Shown here piece after piece: positions 9,201 to 22,030 of a stretch of DNA of 64,000 nucleotides. Within the stretch, counting starts at the first letter, position 1. Each line of letters opens with the position of its first letter. A program made the position numbers and the translations under genes. The notes below the pieces were generated by a model. That model saw only the letters and a program-made list of their open reading frames with translations, had not been told where the DNA came from and searched no databases. The DNA lies in contig NC_079884.1 in assembly GCF_029227915.1 (NCBI RefSeq), positions 31,808,001 to 31,872,000 on the forward strand. Direction: 5' to 3'. Origin of the DNA: Hydractinia symbiolongicarpus. Its lineage: Eukaryota > Cnidaria > Hydrozoa > Anthoathecata > Hydractiniidae.

Positions 9201-11055
9201 TTTTTTCACCACTAAAACGCATGAGACTTGTAGTTTTCAAAAATGTTTTCATTTTTGATGAGACGCTTAATGAAAGAGGTTTAATCGCAGGCAAACGAAA
9301 ACCCGCGATTTCCTGTAAATGCCAGGCTTGGCCCGTATAGTCGAATGTATACAAAGAAAGTACCCTGTGAGTAAACTCATTTCCAGAACGATTTTTTAAA
9401 TTATTTTTTCACCACCAAAACGCATGAGACTTGTAGTTTTCAAAAATGTTTTCATTTTTGATGAGACGCTGAATAAAAGAAGTTTAATCGCCGGCAAACG
9501 AAAACCCGCCATTTCCCGTAAACCCCGGACTCGGCCCGTATAATCAAAAGTATACAAAGAAAGTACCCAGGGAGTAAACTCATTTCCCGAACGATTTTTT
9601 AAATTATTTTTTCACCACTAAAACGCATGAGACTTGTAGTTTTCAAAAATATTTTCATTTTTGATGAGACGCTGAATAAAAGAAGTTTAATGGCCGGCAA
9701 ACGAAAACCCGCCATTTCCCGTAAATCCCGGACTCGGCCCGTATAGTCAAAAGTATACAAAGAAAGTACCCAGGGAGTAAACTCATTTCCGAACGATTTT
9801 TTAAATTATTTTTTCACCACTAAAACGCATGAGACTTGTAGTTTTCAGAAATGTTTTCATTTTTGATGAGACGCCTAATGAAAGCGGTTTAATCGCCGGC
9901 AAACGAAAACCCGCCATTTCCCGTAAACCCCGGACTCGGCCCGTATAATCAAAAGTATACAAAGAAAGTACCCAGGGAGTAAACTAATTTCACGAACGGT
10001 TTTTTAAATTTTTTTTTCACCACTAAAACGCATGAGACTTGTAGTTTTCAAAAATGTTTTCATTTTTGATGAGACGCTTAATGAAAGAGGTTTAATCGCC
10101 GGCAAACGAAAACCAGTGATTTCCCTTAAATCCCGGGCTCGGCCCGTGTAGTCGAATGTATACAAAGAAAGTACCCAGGGAGTAAACTCATTTCCCGAAC
10201 GATTTTTTAATTTATTTTTTTCACCACTAAAACGCATGAGACTTGTAGTTTTCAAAAATGTTTTCATTTTTGATGAGACGCTTAATGAAAGAGGTTTAAT
10301 CGCAGGCAAACGAAAATCCGCGATTTCCTGTAAATGCCAGGCTTGGCCCGTATAGTCGAATGTATACAAAGAAAGTACCCTGTGAGTAAACTCATTTCCA
10401 GAACGATTTTTTAAATTATTTTTTCACCACCAAAACGCATGAGACTTGTAGTTTTCAAAAATGTTTTCATTTTTGATGAGACGCTGAATAAAAGAAGTTT
10501 AATCGCCGGCAAACGAAAACCCGCCATTTCTTGTAAACCCCGGACTCGGCCCGTATAATCAAAAGTATACAAAGAAAGTACCCAGGGAGTAAACTCATTT
10601 CCCGAACGATTTTTTAAATTATTTTTTCACCACTAAAACGCATGAGACTTGTAGTTTTCAAAAATATTTTCATTTTTGATGAGACGCTGAATAAAAGAAG
10701 TTTAATGGCCGGCAAACGAAAACCCGCCATTTCCCGTAAATCCCGGACTCGGCCCGTATAGTCAAAAGTATACAAAGAAAGTACCCAGGGAGTAAACTCA
10801 TTTCCGAACGATTTTTTAAATTATTTTTTCACCACTAAAACGCATGAGACTTGTAGTTTTCAGAAATGTTTTCATTTTTGATGAGACGCCTAATGAAAGC
10901 GGTTTAATCGCCGGCAAACGAAAACCCGCCATTTCCCGTAAACCCCGGCTCGGCCCGTATAATCAAAAGTATACAAAGAAAGTACCCAGGGAGTAAACTA
11001 ATTTCACGAACGATTTTTTAAATTTTTTTTTCACCACTAAAACGCATGAGACTTG
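9200..11055 (+). repeat. 5-monomer tandem duplication (period 1,015 bp)
   Basis: About 9,200-10,040 matches 10,215-11,055. Shared private variants are AAATGCCAGGCTTGG (9,318 and 10,333), the dyad variant AAAAATATTTTC (9,646 and 10,661), GACGCCTAATGAAAGCGG (9,872 and 10,887), and CTAATTTCACGAACG. The second copy has lost one base in CCCCGGCTCGG near 10,946. The monomer pair between the matched parts differs, so only about 840 bp of each unit matches. Confidence 0.85.
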
Positions 11056-12520
11056 TAGTTTTTAAAAATGTTTTCATTTTTGATGAGACGCTGAATAAAA
11101 GAAGTTTAATCGCCGGCAAACGAAAACACGCGACTTCCCGTAAATCCCGGACTCGGCCCGTATAGTCAAAAGTATACAAAGAAAGTACCCATGGAGTAAA
11201 CTCATTTCCGAACGATTTTTTAAATTATTATTTCACAACTAAAACGCATGAGACTTGTAGTTTTCAGAAATGTTTTCATTTTTGATGAGACGCTTAATGA
11301 AAGTGGTTTAATCGCCGGCAAACGAAAACCCGCGATTTCCCCTAAATCCCGGGCTTGGCCCGTATAGTCGAATGTATACAAAGAAAGTACCCTGTGAGTA
11401 AACTCATTTCCAAAACGATTTTTTAATTTACCTTTTCACCACTAAAACGCATGAGACTTGTAGTTTTCAAAAATGTTTTCATTTTTGATGGGACGCTGAA
11501 TAAAAGAAGTTTAATCGCCGGCAAACGAAAACCCGCCATTTCCCGTAAATCCCGGGCTTGGCCCGTATAGTCAAAAGTATACAAAGAAAGTACCCAGGAA
11601 GTAAACTCATTTCCCGAACGATTTTTTATATTATTTTTTCACCACTAAAACGCATGAGACTTGTAGTTTTTAAAAATGTTTTCATTCTTGATGGGACGCT
11701 GAATAAAAGCGGTTTAATCGCCGGCAAACGAAAACCCGCCATTTCCCGTAAACCCCGGACTCGGCCCGTATAATCAAAAGTATACAAAGAAAGTACCCAG
11801 GGAGTAAACTAATTTCCCGAACGATTTTTTAAATTTTTTTTTCACCACTAAAACGCATGAGACTTGTAGTTTTTAAAAATGTTTTCATTTTTGATGAGAC
11901 GCTGAATAAAAGAAGTTTAATCGCCGGCAAACGAAAACACGCGACTTCCCGTAAATCCCGGACTCGGCCCGTATAGTCAAAAGTATACAAAGAAAGTACC
12001 CATGGAGTAAACTCATTTCCGAACGATTTTTTAAATTATTTTTTCACCACTAAAACGCATGAGACTTGTAGTGTTCAGAAATGTTTTCATTTTTGATGAG
12101 ACGCTTAATGAAAGTGGTTTAATCGCCGGCAAACAAAAACCCGCGATTTCCCGTAAATCCCGGGCTTGGCCCGTATAGTCGAATGTATACAAAGAAAGTA
12201 CCCTGTGAGTAAACTCATTTCCAAAACGATTTTTTAATTTATCTTTTCACCACTAAAACGCATGAGACTTGTAGTTTTCAAAAATGTTTTCATTTTTGAT
12301 GGGACGCTGAATAAAAGAAATGTAATTGCCGGCAAACGAAAACCCGCCATTTCCCGTAAATCCCGGGCTTGGCCCGTATAGTCAAAAGTATACAAAGAAA
12401 GTACCCAGGAAGTAAACTCATTTCCCGAACGATTTTTTATATTATTTTTTCACCACTAAAACGCATGAGACTTGTAGTTTTTAAAAATGTTTTCATTCTT
12501 GATGGGACGCTGAATAAAAG
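10905..12520 (+). repeat. 4-monomer tandem duplication (period 811 bp)
   Basis: About 10,905-11,709 matches 11,716-12,520. Shared markers are AAAACACGCGACTTCCCG, the CCATGGAGTAAAC change (11,190 and 12,001), CAGAAATG in the dyad, TTAATTTA before the T run, and ATTCTTGATGGGACG. The copies differ by scattered bases, for example TACCTTTTC near 11,429 versus TATCTTTTC near 12,240, and AGAAATGTAATTGCC near 12,318. Confidence 0.85.
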
Positions 12521-15500
12521 AAGTTTAATCGCCGGCAAACGAAAACCCGCGATTCCCGTAAATCCCGGACTCGGCTCGTATAGTCAAAAGTATACAAAGA
12601 AAGTACCGAGGGAGTAAACTCATTTCCCGAACGATTTCTTAAATTATTTTTTCACCACTAAAACGCATGAGACTTGTAGTTTTCAAAAATGTTTTCATTT
12701 TTGATGGGACGCTGAATAAAAGAAGTTTAATCGCCGGCAAACGAGAACCCGCGATTCCCGTAAATCCCGGACTCGGCCCGTATAGTCAAAAGTATACAAA
12801 GAAAGTACCGAGGGAGTAAACTCATTTCCCGAACGATTTTTTAAATTATTTTTTCACCACTAAAACGCATGAGACTTGTAGTTTTTATAAATGTTTTCAT
12901 TTTGGATGGGACGCTGAATAAAAGAAGTTTAATCGCCGGCAAACGAAAACCCGCGATTTCCCGTAAATCCCGCACTCGGGCTGTATAGTCAAAAGTTTAC
13001 AAAGAAAGTACCCAGGGAGTAAACTCATTTTCCGAACGATTTTTTAAATTATTTTTTCACCACTAAAACGCATGACACTTGTAGTTTTCAAAAATGTTTT
13101 CATTTTTGATGAGACGCTTAATGAAAGAGGGTTAATCGCCGGCAAACGAAAACCAGCAATTTTCCCTAAATCCCGGGCTTGGCCCGTGTAGTCGAATGTA
13201 TACAAAGAAAGTACCCAGGGAGTAAACTCATTTCCCGAACGATTTTTTAAATTATTTTTTCACCACTAAAACGCATGACACTTGTAGTTTTCAAAAATGT
13301 TTTCATTTTTGATGAGACGCTTAATGAAAGAGGTTTAATCGCCGGCAAACGAAAACCAGCGATTTCCCCTAAATCCCGGGCTTGGCCCGTGTAGTCGAAT
13401 GTATACAAAGAAAGTACCCAGGGAGTAAACTCATTTCCCGAACGATTTTTTAATTTTTTTTTCACCACTAAAACGCATGAGACTTGTAGTTTTCAAAAAT
13501 GTTTTCATTTTTGATGAGACGCTTAATGAAAGAGGTTTAATCGCCGGCAAACGAAAACCAGCGATTTACCCTAAATCCCGGGCTCGGCCCGTGTAGTCGA
13601 ATGTATACAAAGTAAGTACCCAGGGAGTAAACTCATTTCCCGAACGATTTTTTAAATTTTTTTTTCACCACTAAAACGCATGAGACTTGTAGTTTTCAAA
13701 AATGTTTTCATTTTTGATGAGACGCTGAATAAAAGAAGTTTAATCGCCGGCAAACGAGAACCCGCCATTTCCCGTAAACCCCGGACTCAGCCCGTTTAAT
13801 CAAAAGTATACAAAGAAAGTACCCAGGGAGTAAACTCATTTCCCGAACGATTTTTTAAATTATTTTTTCACCACTAAAACGCATGAGACTTGTAGTTTTC
13901 AGAAATGTTTTCATTTTTAATGAGACGCTGAATAAAAGAGGTTTAATCGCAGGCAAACGAAAACACGCGACTTCCCGTAAATCCCGGACTCGGCCCGTAT
14001 AGTCAAAAGTATACAAAGAAAGTACCCAGGGAGTAAACTCATTTCCGAACGATTTTTTAAATTATTTATTCACCACTAAAACGCATGAGACTTGTAGTTT
14101 TCAAAAATGTTTTCATTTTTGATGAGACGCTGAATAAAAGAAGTTTAATCGCTGGCAAACGAAAACCTGCGATTTCCCGTAAATCCTGGACTCGGCCCGT
14201 ATAGTCAAAAGTGTACAAAGAAAGTACCCAGGGTGTAAACTCATTTCTCGAACGATTTTTTAAATTATTATTTCACCAGTAAAGCCCATGAGATTTGTAG
14301 TTTTTAAAAATGTTTTCATTTTTGATGAGACGCTGAATAAAAGAAGTTTAATCGCCGGCAAACGAAAACACGCGACTTCCCGTATATCCCGGACTCGGCC
14401 CGTATAGTCAAAAGTATACAAAGAAAGTACCCAGGGAGTAAACTCATTTCCGAACGATTTTTTAAATTATTTTTTCACCACTAAAGCGCATGAGACTTGT
14501 AGTTTTCAGAAATGTTTTCATTTTTGATGAGACGCTTAATGAAAGCGGTTTAATCGCTGGCAAACGAAAACCCGCCATTTCCCGTAAACCCCGGACTCGG
14601 CCCGTATAATCAAAAGTATACAAAGAAAATACCCAGGGAGTAAACTAATTTCCCGAAAGGTTTTTTAAATTATTTTTTCACCACTAAAACGCATGAGACT
14701 TATAGTTTTTAAAAATGTTTTTATTTTTAATGAGACGCTGAATAAAAGAGGTTTAATCGCAGGCAAACGAAAACACGCGACTTCCCGTAAATCCCGGGTT
14801 CGGCCCGTATAGTCAAAAGTATCCAAAGAAAGTACCCAGGGAGTAAACTCATTTCCGAACGATTTTTTAAATTATTTATTCACCACTAAAACGCATGAGA
14901 CTTGTAGTTTTCAAAAATGTTTTCATTTTTGATGAGACACTGAATAAAAGAAGTTTAATCGCCGGCAAACAAAAACCCGCCATTTCCCGTAAATCCCGGG
15001 CTTGGCCCGTATAGTCAAAAGTATACAAAGAAAGTACCCAGGGAGTAAACTCATTTCCCGAACGATTTTTTATATTATTTTTTCACCACTAAAACGCATG
15101 AGACTTGTAGTTTTTAAAAATGTTTTCATTTTTGATGGGACGCTGAATAAAAAAAGTTTAATCGCCGACAAACGAAAACCCGCGAGTCCCGTAAATCCCG
15201 GACTCGGCCCGTATAGTCAAAAGTATACAAAGAAAGTACCGAGGGAGTAAACTCTTTTTCCGAACGATTTTTTAAATTATTTTTTCACCACTAAAACGCA
15301 TGAGACATGTAGTTTTCAAAAATGTTTTCATTTTTGATGGGACGCTGAATAAAAGAAGTTTAATCGCCGGCAAACGAAAACCCGCGATTCCCGTAATTCC
15401 CGGAACCGGCCCGTATAGTCAAAAGTATACAAAGAAAGTACCGAGGGAGTAAACTCATTTCCCCCACGATTTTTTAAATTATTTTTTCACCACTAAAACG

Positions 15501-15803
15501 CATAAGACTTGTAGTTTTCAAAAATGTTTTCATTTTTGATGGGACGCTGAATAAAAGAAGTTTAATCGCCGGCAAACGAAAACCCGCGATTTCCCGTAAA
15601 TCCCGCACTCGGGCTGTATAGTCAAAATTTTACAAAGAAAGTACCCAGGGAGTAAACTCATTTTCCGAACGATTTTTTAAATTATTTTTTCACCACTAAA
15701 ACGCATGACACTTGTAGTTTTCAAAAATGTTTTCATTTTTGATGAGACGCTTAATGAAAGAGGTTTAATCGCCGGCAAACGAAAACCAGCGATTTCCCCT
15801 AAA
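12330..15803 (+). repeat. Two copies of a four-monomer block, 13 monomers (2,633 bp) apart
   Basis: About 12,330-13,170 matches 14,963-15,803. The order is the same: GGGCTTGGCCCG monomer with TATATTATTTTTTC, two CCGAGGGAG monomers, then the CCCGCACTCGGGCTG monomer (box at 12,969 and 15,602). The interval 13,171-14,962 holds ordinary mixed monomers. These include CACGCGACTTCCCG types near 13,966, 14,366 and 14,775 and the first TTAAAAATG/TATTTTTAA dyad at 14,709-14,730. Confidence 0.75.
14709..14730 (+). repeat. Compensated dyad variant (first of six)
   Basis: The arms read TTAAAAATG and TATTTTTAA instead of TCAAAAATG and CATTTTTGA. The outer C-G pair is replaced by T-A, so pairing is kept; the innermost pair becomes G-T. 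The same variant dyad is at 29,103-29,124, 38,022-38,043, 41,463-41,484, 42,475-42,496 and 47,742-47,763, always with ACTTATAG before it. All six probably descend from one ancestral monomer, so this counts as one compensatory event. Confidence 0.65.
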
Positions 15804-15889
15804 TCCCGGGTTCGGCCCGTGTAGTCGAATGTATACAAAGAAAGTACCCAGGGAGTAAACTCATTTCCCGAACGATTTTTTAAATTTTT

Positions 15890-17517
15890 TTTTCACCACT
15901 AAAGCGCATGAGACTTGTAGTTTTCAAAAATGTTTTCATTTTTGATGAGACGCTTAATGAAAGAGGTTTAATCGCAGGGAAACGAAAACCCGCGATTTCC
16001 TGTAAATGTCAGGCTTGGCCCGTATAGTCGAATGTATACAAAGAAAGTACCCTGTGAGTAAACTCATTTCCAGAACGATTTTTTAAATTATTTTTTCACC
16101 ACTAAAACGCATGAGACTTGTAGTTTTCAAAAATGTTTTCATTTTTGATGAGACGCTGAATAAAAGAAGTTTAATCGCCGGCAAACGAAAACCCGCCATT
16201 TCCCGTAAACCCCGGACTCGGCCCGTATAATCAAAAGTATACAAAGAAAGTACCCAGGGAGTAAACTCATTTCCCGAACGATTTTTTAAATTATTTTTTC
16301 ACCACTAAAACGCATGAGACTTGTAGTTTTCAAAAATGTTTTCATTTTTGATGGGACGCTGAATAAAAGAAGTTTAATCGCCGGCAAACGAAAACCCGCC
16401 ATTTCCCGTACATTCCGGGCTTCGCCCGTATAGTCAAAAGTATACAAAGAAAGTACCGAGGGAGTAAACTCATTTCCCGAACGATTTTTTAAATTATTTT
16501 TTCACCACTAAAACGCATGAGACTTGTAGTTTTCAAAAATGTTTTCATTTTTGATAGGACGCTGAATAAAAGAAGTTTAATCGCCGGCAAACGAAAACCC
16601 GCGATTCCCGTAAATCCCGGACTCGGCCCGTATAGTCAAAAGTATACAAAGAAAGTACCGAGGGAGTAAACTCATTTCCCATACGATTTTTTAAATTATT
16701 TTTTCACCACTAAAACGCATGAGACTTGTAGTTTTCAAAAATGTTTTCATTTTTGATGGGACGCTGAATAAAAGAAGTTTAATCGCCGGCAAACGAAAAC
16801 CCGCGATTTCCCGTAAATCCCGCACTCGGGCTGTATAGTCAAAAGTTTACAAAGAAAGTACCCAGGGAGTAAACTCATTTTTCGAAGGATTTTTTAAATT
16901 ATTTTTTCACCACTAAAACGCATGACACTTGTAGTTTTCTAAAATGTTTTCATTTTTGATGAGACCCTTAATGAAAGAGGTTTAATCACCGGCAAACGAA
17001 AACCAGCGATTTCCCTTAAATCCCGGGCTTGGCCCGTGTAGTCGAATGTATACAAAGAAAGTACCCAGGGAGTAAACTCATTTCCCGAACGATTTTTTAA
17101 ATTATTTTTTCACCACTAAAACGCATGACACTTGTAGTTTTCAAAAATGTTTTCATTTTTGATGAGACGCTTTATGAAAGAGGTTTAATCGCCGGCAAAC
17201 GAAAACCAGCGATTTCCCCTAAATCCCGGGCTTGGCCCGTGTAGTCGAATGTATACAAAGAAAGTACCCAGGGAGTAAACTTATTTCCCGAACGATTTTT
17301 TAAATTTTTTTTTTCACCAATAAAACGCATGAGACGTGTAGTTTTCAAAAATGTTTTCATTTTTGATGAGACGCTTAATGAAAGAGGTTTAATCGCCGGC
17401 AAACGAAAACCAGCGATTTCCCCTAAATCCCGGGCTCGGCCCGTGTAGTCAAAAGTATACAAAGAAAGTACCCAGGGAGTAAACTCATTTCCGATCGATT
17501 TTTTAAATTATTTATTC
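15890..17517 (+). repeat. Eight-monomer block, first copy of a block found four times
   Basis: It begins with a monomer marked CTAAAGCGCATGAG and AAATGTCAGG. It continues through CGTACATTCCGGGCTTCGCCCG (about 16,408), CCCATACGATTTTTT, the TTTTTCGAAGG monomer (CATTTTTCGAAGG at 16,876) with TTTTCTAAAATG and GAGACCCTTAATG, and a CCAATAAAACGCATGAGACGTG monomer. The same ordered run recurs at about 20.55-22.0 kb (missing the CGTACATTCC monomer), 23.5-24.6 kb and 32.4-33.5 kb. Confidence 0.85.
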
Positions 17518-19814
17518 ACCACTAAAACGCATGAGACTTGTAGTTTTCAAAAATGTTTTCATTTTTGATGAGACGCTTAATGAAAGAGGTTTAATCGCCG
17601 GGAAACGAAAACCAGCGATTTCCCCTAAATCCCGGGCTTGGCCCGTGTAGTCGAATGTATACAAAGAAAGTACCCAGGGAGTAAACTCATTTCCCGAACG
17701 ATTTTTTAAATTATTTTTTCACCACTAAAACGCATGAGACTTGTAGTTTTCAAAAATGTTTTCATTTTTGATGAGACGCTTAATGAAAGAGGTTTAATCG
17801 CCGGCAAACGAAAACCAGCGATTTCCCCTAAATCCCGGGCTCGGCCCGTGTAGTCAAAAGTATACAAAGAAAGTACCCAGGGAGTAAACTCATTTCCGAA
17901 CGATTTTTTAAATTATTTATTCACCACTAAAACGCATGAGACTTGTAGTTTTCAAAAATGTTTTCATTTTTTATGAGACGCTTAATGAAAGAGGTTTAAT
18001 CGCCGGCAAACGAAAACCAGCGATTTCCGCTAAATCCCGGGTTCGGCCCGTGTAGTCGAATGTATACAAAGAAAGTACCCTGTGAATAAACTCATTTCCA
18101 AAACGATTTTTTAAATTATCTTTGCACCACTAAAACGCATGAGACTTGTAGTTTTCAAAAATGTTTTCATTTTTGATGAGACGCTTAATGAAAGAGGTTT
18201 AATCGCCGGCAAACGAAAACCAGCGATTTCCCCTAAATCCCGGGCTCGGCCCGTGTAGTCAAAAGTATACAAAGAAAGTACCCAGGGAGTAAACTCATTT
18301 CCGATCGATTTTTCAAATTATTTATTCACCACTAAAACGCATGAGACTTGTAGTTTTCAAAAATGTTTTCATTTTTGATGAGACGCTTAATGAAAGTGGT
18401 TTAATCGCCGGCAAACGAAAACCCGCGATTTCCCGTAAATCCCGGGCTTGGCCCGTATAGTCGAATGTATACAAAGAAAGTACCCTGTGAGTAAACTCAT
18501 TTCCAAAACGATTTTTTAAATTATCTTTTCACCACTAAAACGCATGAGACTTGTAGTTTTCAAAAATGTTTTCATTTTTGATGAGACGCTTAATGAAAGA
18601 GGTTTAATCGCCGGCAAACGAAAACCAGCGATTTCCCCTAAATCCCGGGCTTGGCCCGTGTAGTCGAATGTATACAAAGAAAGTACCCAGGGAGTAAACT
18701 CATTTCCCGAACGATTTTTTAAATTATTTTTTCACCACTAAAACGCATGAGACTTGTAGTTTTCAAAAATGTTTTCATTTTTGATGAGACGCTTAATGAA
18801 AGAGGTTTAATCGCCGGCAAACGAAAACCAGCGATTTCCCCTAAATCCCGGGCTCGGCCCGTGTAGTCAAAAGTATACAAAGAAAGTACCCAGGGAGTAA
18901 ACTCATTTCCGAACGATTTTTTAAATTATTTATTCACCACTAAAACGCATGAGACTTGTAGTTTTCAAAAATGTTTTCATTTTTTATGAGACGCTTAATG
19001 AAAGAGGTTTAATCGCCGGCAAACGAAAACCAGCGATTTCCGCTAAATCCCGGGTTCGGCCCGTGTAGTCGAATGTATACAAAGAAAGTACCCTGTGAAT
19101 AAACTCATTTCCAAAACGATTTTTTAAATTATCTTTGCACCACTAAAACGAATGAGACTTGTAGTTTTCAAAAATGTTTTCATTTTTGATGAGACGCTTA
19201 ATGAAAGAGGTTTAATCGCCGGCAAACGAAAACCAGCGATTTCCCCTAAATCCCGGGCTCGGCCCGTGTAGTCAAAAGTATACAAAGAAAGTACCCAGGG
19301 AGTAAACTCATTTCCGATCGATTTTTCAAATTATTTATTCACCACTAAAACGCATGAGACTTGTAGTTTTCAAAAATGTTTTCATTTTTGATGAGACGCT
19401 TAATGAAAGTGGTTTAATCGCCGGCAAACGAAAACCCGCGATTTCCCGTAAATCCCGGGCTTGGCCCGTATAGTCGAATGTATACAAAGAAAGTACCCTG
19501 TGAGTAAACTCATTTCCAAAACGATTTTTTAAATTATCTTTTCACCACTAAAACGCATGAGACTTGTAGTTTTCAAAAATGTTTTCATTTTTGATGAGAC
19601 GCTTAATGAAAGAGGTTTAATCGCCGGCAAACGAAAACCAGCGATTTCCCCTAAATCCCGGGCTTGGCCCGTGTAGTCGAATGTATACAAAGAAAGTACC
19701 CAGGGAGTAAACTCATTTCCCGAACGATTTTTTAAATTATTTTTTCACCACTAAAACGCATGAGACTTGTAGTTTTCAAAAATGTTTTCATTTTTGATGA
19801 GACGCTTAATGAAA
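17518..19814 (+). repeat. 5-monomer tandem repeat (period 1,013 bp), two full copies plus a partial third
   Basis: Copy 1 is about 17,518-18,530, copy 2 about 18,531-19,543, and a partial third runs to about 19,814. Markers repeat at exactly 1,013 bp: TTTTTTATGAGACG (17,971 and 18,984), CCTGTGAATAAAC with TTATCTTTGCACC, and CCGATCGATTTTTC (18,301 and 19,314). I saw one clear difference between the full copies (ACGAATGAG near 19,150 versus ACGCATGAG near 18,137) and one CCGGGAAACG versus CCGGCAAACG near 17,601. The duplication is very recent or well homogenised. Confidence 0.92.
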
Positions 19815-20544
19815 GTGGTTTAATCGCCGGCAAACGAAAACCCGCGATTTCCCGTAAATCCCGGGCTTGGCCCGTATAGTCGAATGTATACAAAGAAAGT
19901 ACCCTGTGAATAAACTCATTTCCAAAACGATTTTTTAAATTATCTTTGCACCACTAAAACGCATGAGACTTGTAGTTTTCAAAAATGTTTTCATTTTTGA
20001 TGAGACGCTTAATGAAAGAGGTTTAATCGCCGGGAAACGAAAACCAGCGATTTCCCCTAAATCCCGGGCTTGGCCCGTGTAGTCGAATGTATACAAAGAA
20101 AGTACCCAGGGAGTAAACTCATTTCCCGAACGATTTTTTAAATTATTTTTTCACCACTAAAACGCATGAGACTTGTAGTTTTCAAAAATGTTTTCATTTT
20201 TGATGAGACGCTTAATGAAAGAGGTTTAATCGCCGGCAAACGAAAACCAGCGATTTCCCCTAAATCCCGGGCTCGGCCCGTGTAGTCAAAAGTATACAAA
20301 GAAAGTACCCAGGGAGTAAACTCATTTCCGAACGATTTTTTAAATTATTTATTCACCACTAAAACGCATGAGACTTGTAGTTTTCAAAAATGTTTTCATT
20401 TTTTATGAGACGCTTAATGAAAGAGGTTTAATCGCCGGCAAACGAAAACCAGCGATTTCCCCTAAATCCCGGGTTCGGCCCGTGTAGTCGAATGTATACA
20501 AAGAAAGTACCCAGGGAGTAAACTCATTTCCCGAACGATTTTTA
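19815..20544 (+). repeat. Rearranged fragment of the 17.5-18.0 kb monomers
   Basis: A GAAAGTGG monomer joins directly to the CCTGTGAATAAAC and TTATCTTTGCACC monomer, skipping part of the neighbouring 5-monomer unit. The array then repeats the CCGGGAAACG monomer (20,033, matching 17,601; offset 2,432 bp or 12 monomers) and the TTTTTTATGAG monomer. It looks like a deletion or exchange product of the 1,013-bp repeat. Confidence 0.75.
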
Positions 20545-22030
20545 AAATTTTTTTATCACCACTAAAGCGCATGAGACTTGTAGTTTTCAAAAATGTTTTC
20601 ATTTTTGATGAGACGCTTAATGAAAGAGGTTTAATCGCAGGCAAACGAAAACCCGCGATTTCCTGTAAATGTCAGGCTTGGCCCGTATAGTCGAATGTAT
20701 ACAAAGAAAGTACCCTGTGAGTAAACTCATTTCCAGAACGATTTTTTAAATTATTTTTTCACCACTAAAACGCATGAGACTTGTAGTTTTCAAAAATGTT
20801 TTCATTTTTGATGAGACGCTGAATAAAAGAAGTTTAATCGCCGGCAAACGAAAACCCGCCATTTCCCGTAAACCCCGGACTCGGCCCGTATAATCAAAAG
20901 TATACAAAGAAAGTACCCAGGGAGTAAACGCATTTCCCGAACGATTTTTTAAATTATTTTTTCACCACTAAAACGCATGAGACTTGTAGTTTTCAAAAAT
21001 GTTTTCATTTTTGATGAGACGATGAATAAAAGAAGTTTAATCGCCGGCAAACGAAAACCCGCGATTCCCGTAAATCCCGGACTCGGCCCGTATAGTCAAA
21101 AGTATACAAAGAAAGTACCGAGGGAGTAAACTCATTTCCCATACGATTTTTTAAATTATTTTTTCACCACTAAAACGCATGAGACTTGTAGTTTTCAAAA
21201 ATGTTTTCATTTTTGATGGGACGCTGAATAAAAGAAGTTTAATCGCCGGCAAACGAAAACCCGCGATTTCCCGTAAATCCCGCACTCGGGCTGTATAGTC
21301 AAAAGTTTACAAAGAAAGTACCCAGGGAGTAAACTCATTTTTCGAAGGATTTTTTAAATTATTTTTTCACCACTAAAACGCATGACACTTGTAGTTTTCT
21401 AAAATGTTTTCATTTTTGATGAGACCCTTAATGAAAGAGGTTTAATCACCGGCAAACGAAAACCAGCGATTTCCCTTAAATCCCGGGCTTGGCCCGTGTA
21501 GTCGAATGTATACAAAGAAAGTACCCAGGGAGTAAACTCATTTCCCGAACGATTTTTTAAATTATTTTTTCACCACTAAAACGCATGACACTTGTAGTTT
21601 TCAAAAATGTTTTCATTTTTGATGAGACGCTTTATGAAAGAGGTTTAATCGCCGGCAAACGAAAACCAGCGATTTCCCCTAAATCCCGGGCTTGGCCCGT
21701 GTAGTCGAATGTATACAAAGAAAGTACCCAGGGAGTAAACTTATTTCCCGAACGATTTTTTAAATTTTTTTTTCACCAATAAAACGCATGAGACGTGTAG
21801 TTTTCAAAAATGTTTTCATTTTTGAAGAGACGCTTAATGAAAGAGGTTTAATCGCCGGCAAACGAAAACCAGCGATTACCCCTAAATCCCGGGCTCGGCC
21901 CGTGTAGTCAAAAGTATACAAAGAAAGTACCCAGGGAGTAAACTCATTTCCGATCGATTTTTTAAATTATTTATTCACCACTAAAACGCATGAGACTTGT
22001 AGTTTTCAAAAATGTTTTCATTTTTGATGA
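20545..22030 (+). repeat. Second copy of the 15.9-17.5 kb block, one monomer shorter
   Basis: It starts with the CTAAAGCGCATGAG and AAATGTCAGG monomer (offset 4,663 bp from the first copy). From the CCCATACG monomer on the offset is 4,460 bp, because the CGTACATTCC monomer is absent. The CATTTTTCGAAGG marker is at 21,336. Private change: TTTGAAGAGACG near 21,821 where the other copies have TTTGATGAGACG. Confidence 0.85.

Noticed and set aside
10004-10369. Longest minus-strand frame (121 codons), and the 106-codon plus-strand frames at 50,159 and 53,200
   Set aside because: They read through nearly two monomers by chance after compensating indels. The peptide repeats itself out of the satellite, has no recognisable domain, and is not kept in sister copies.
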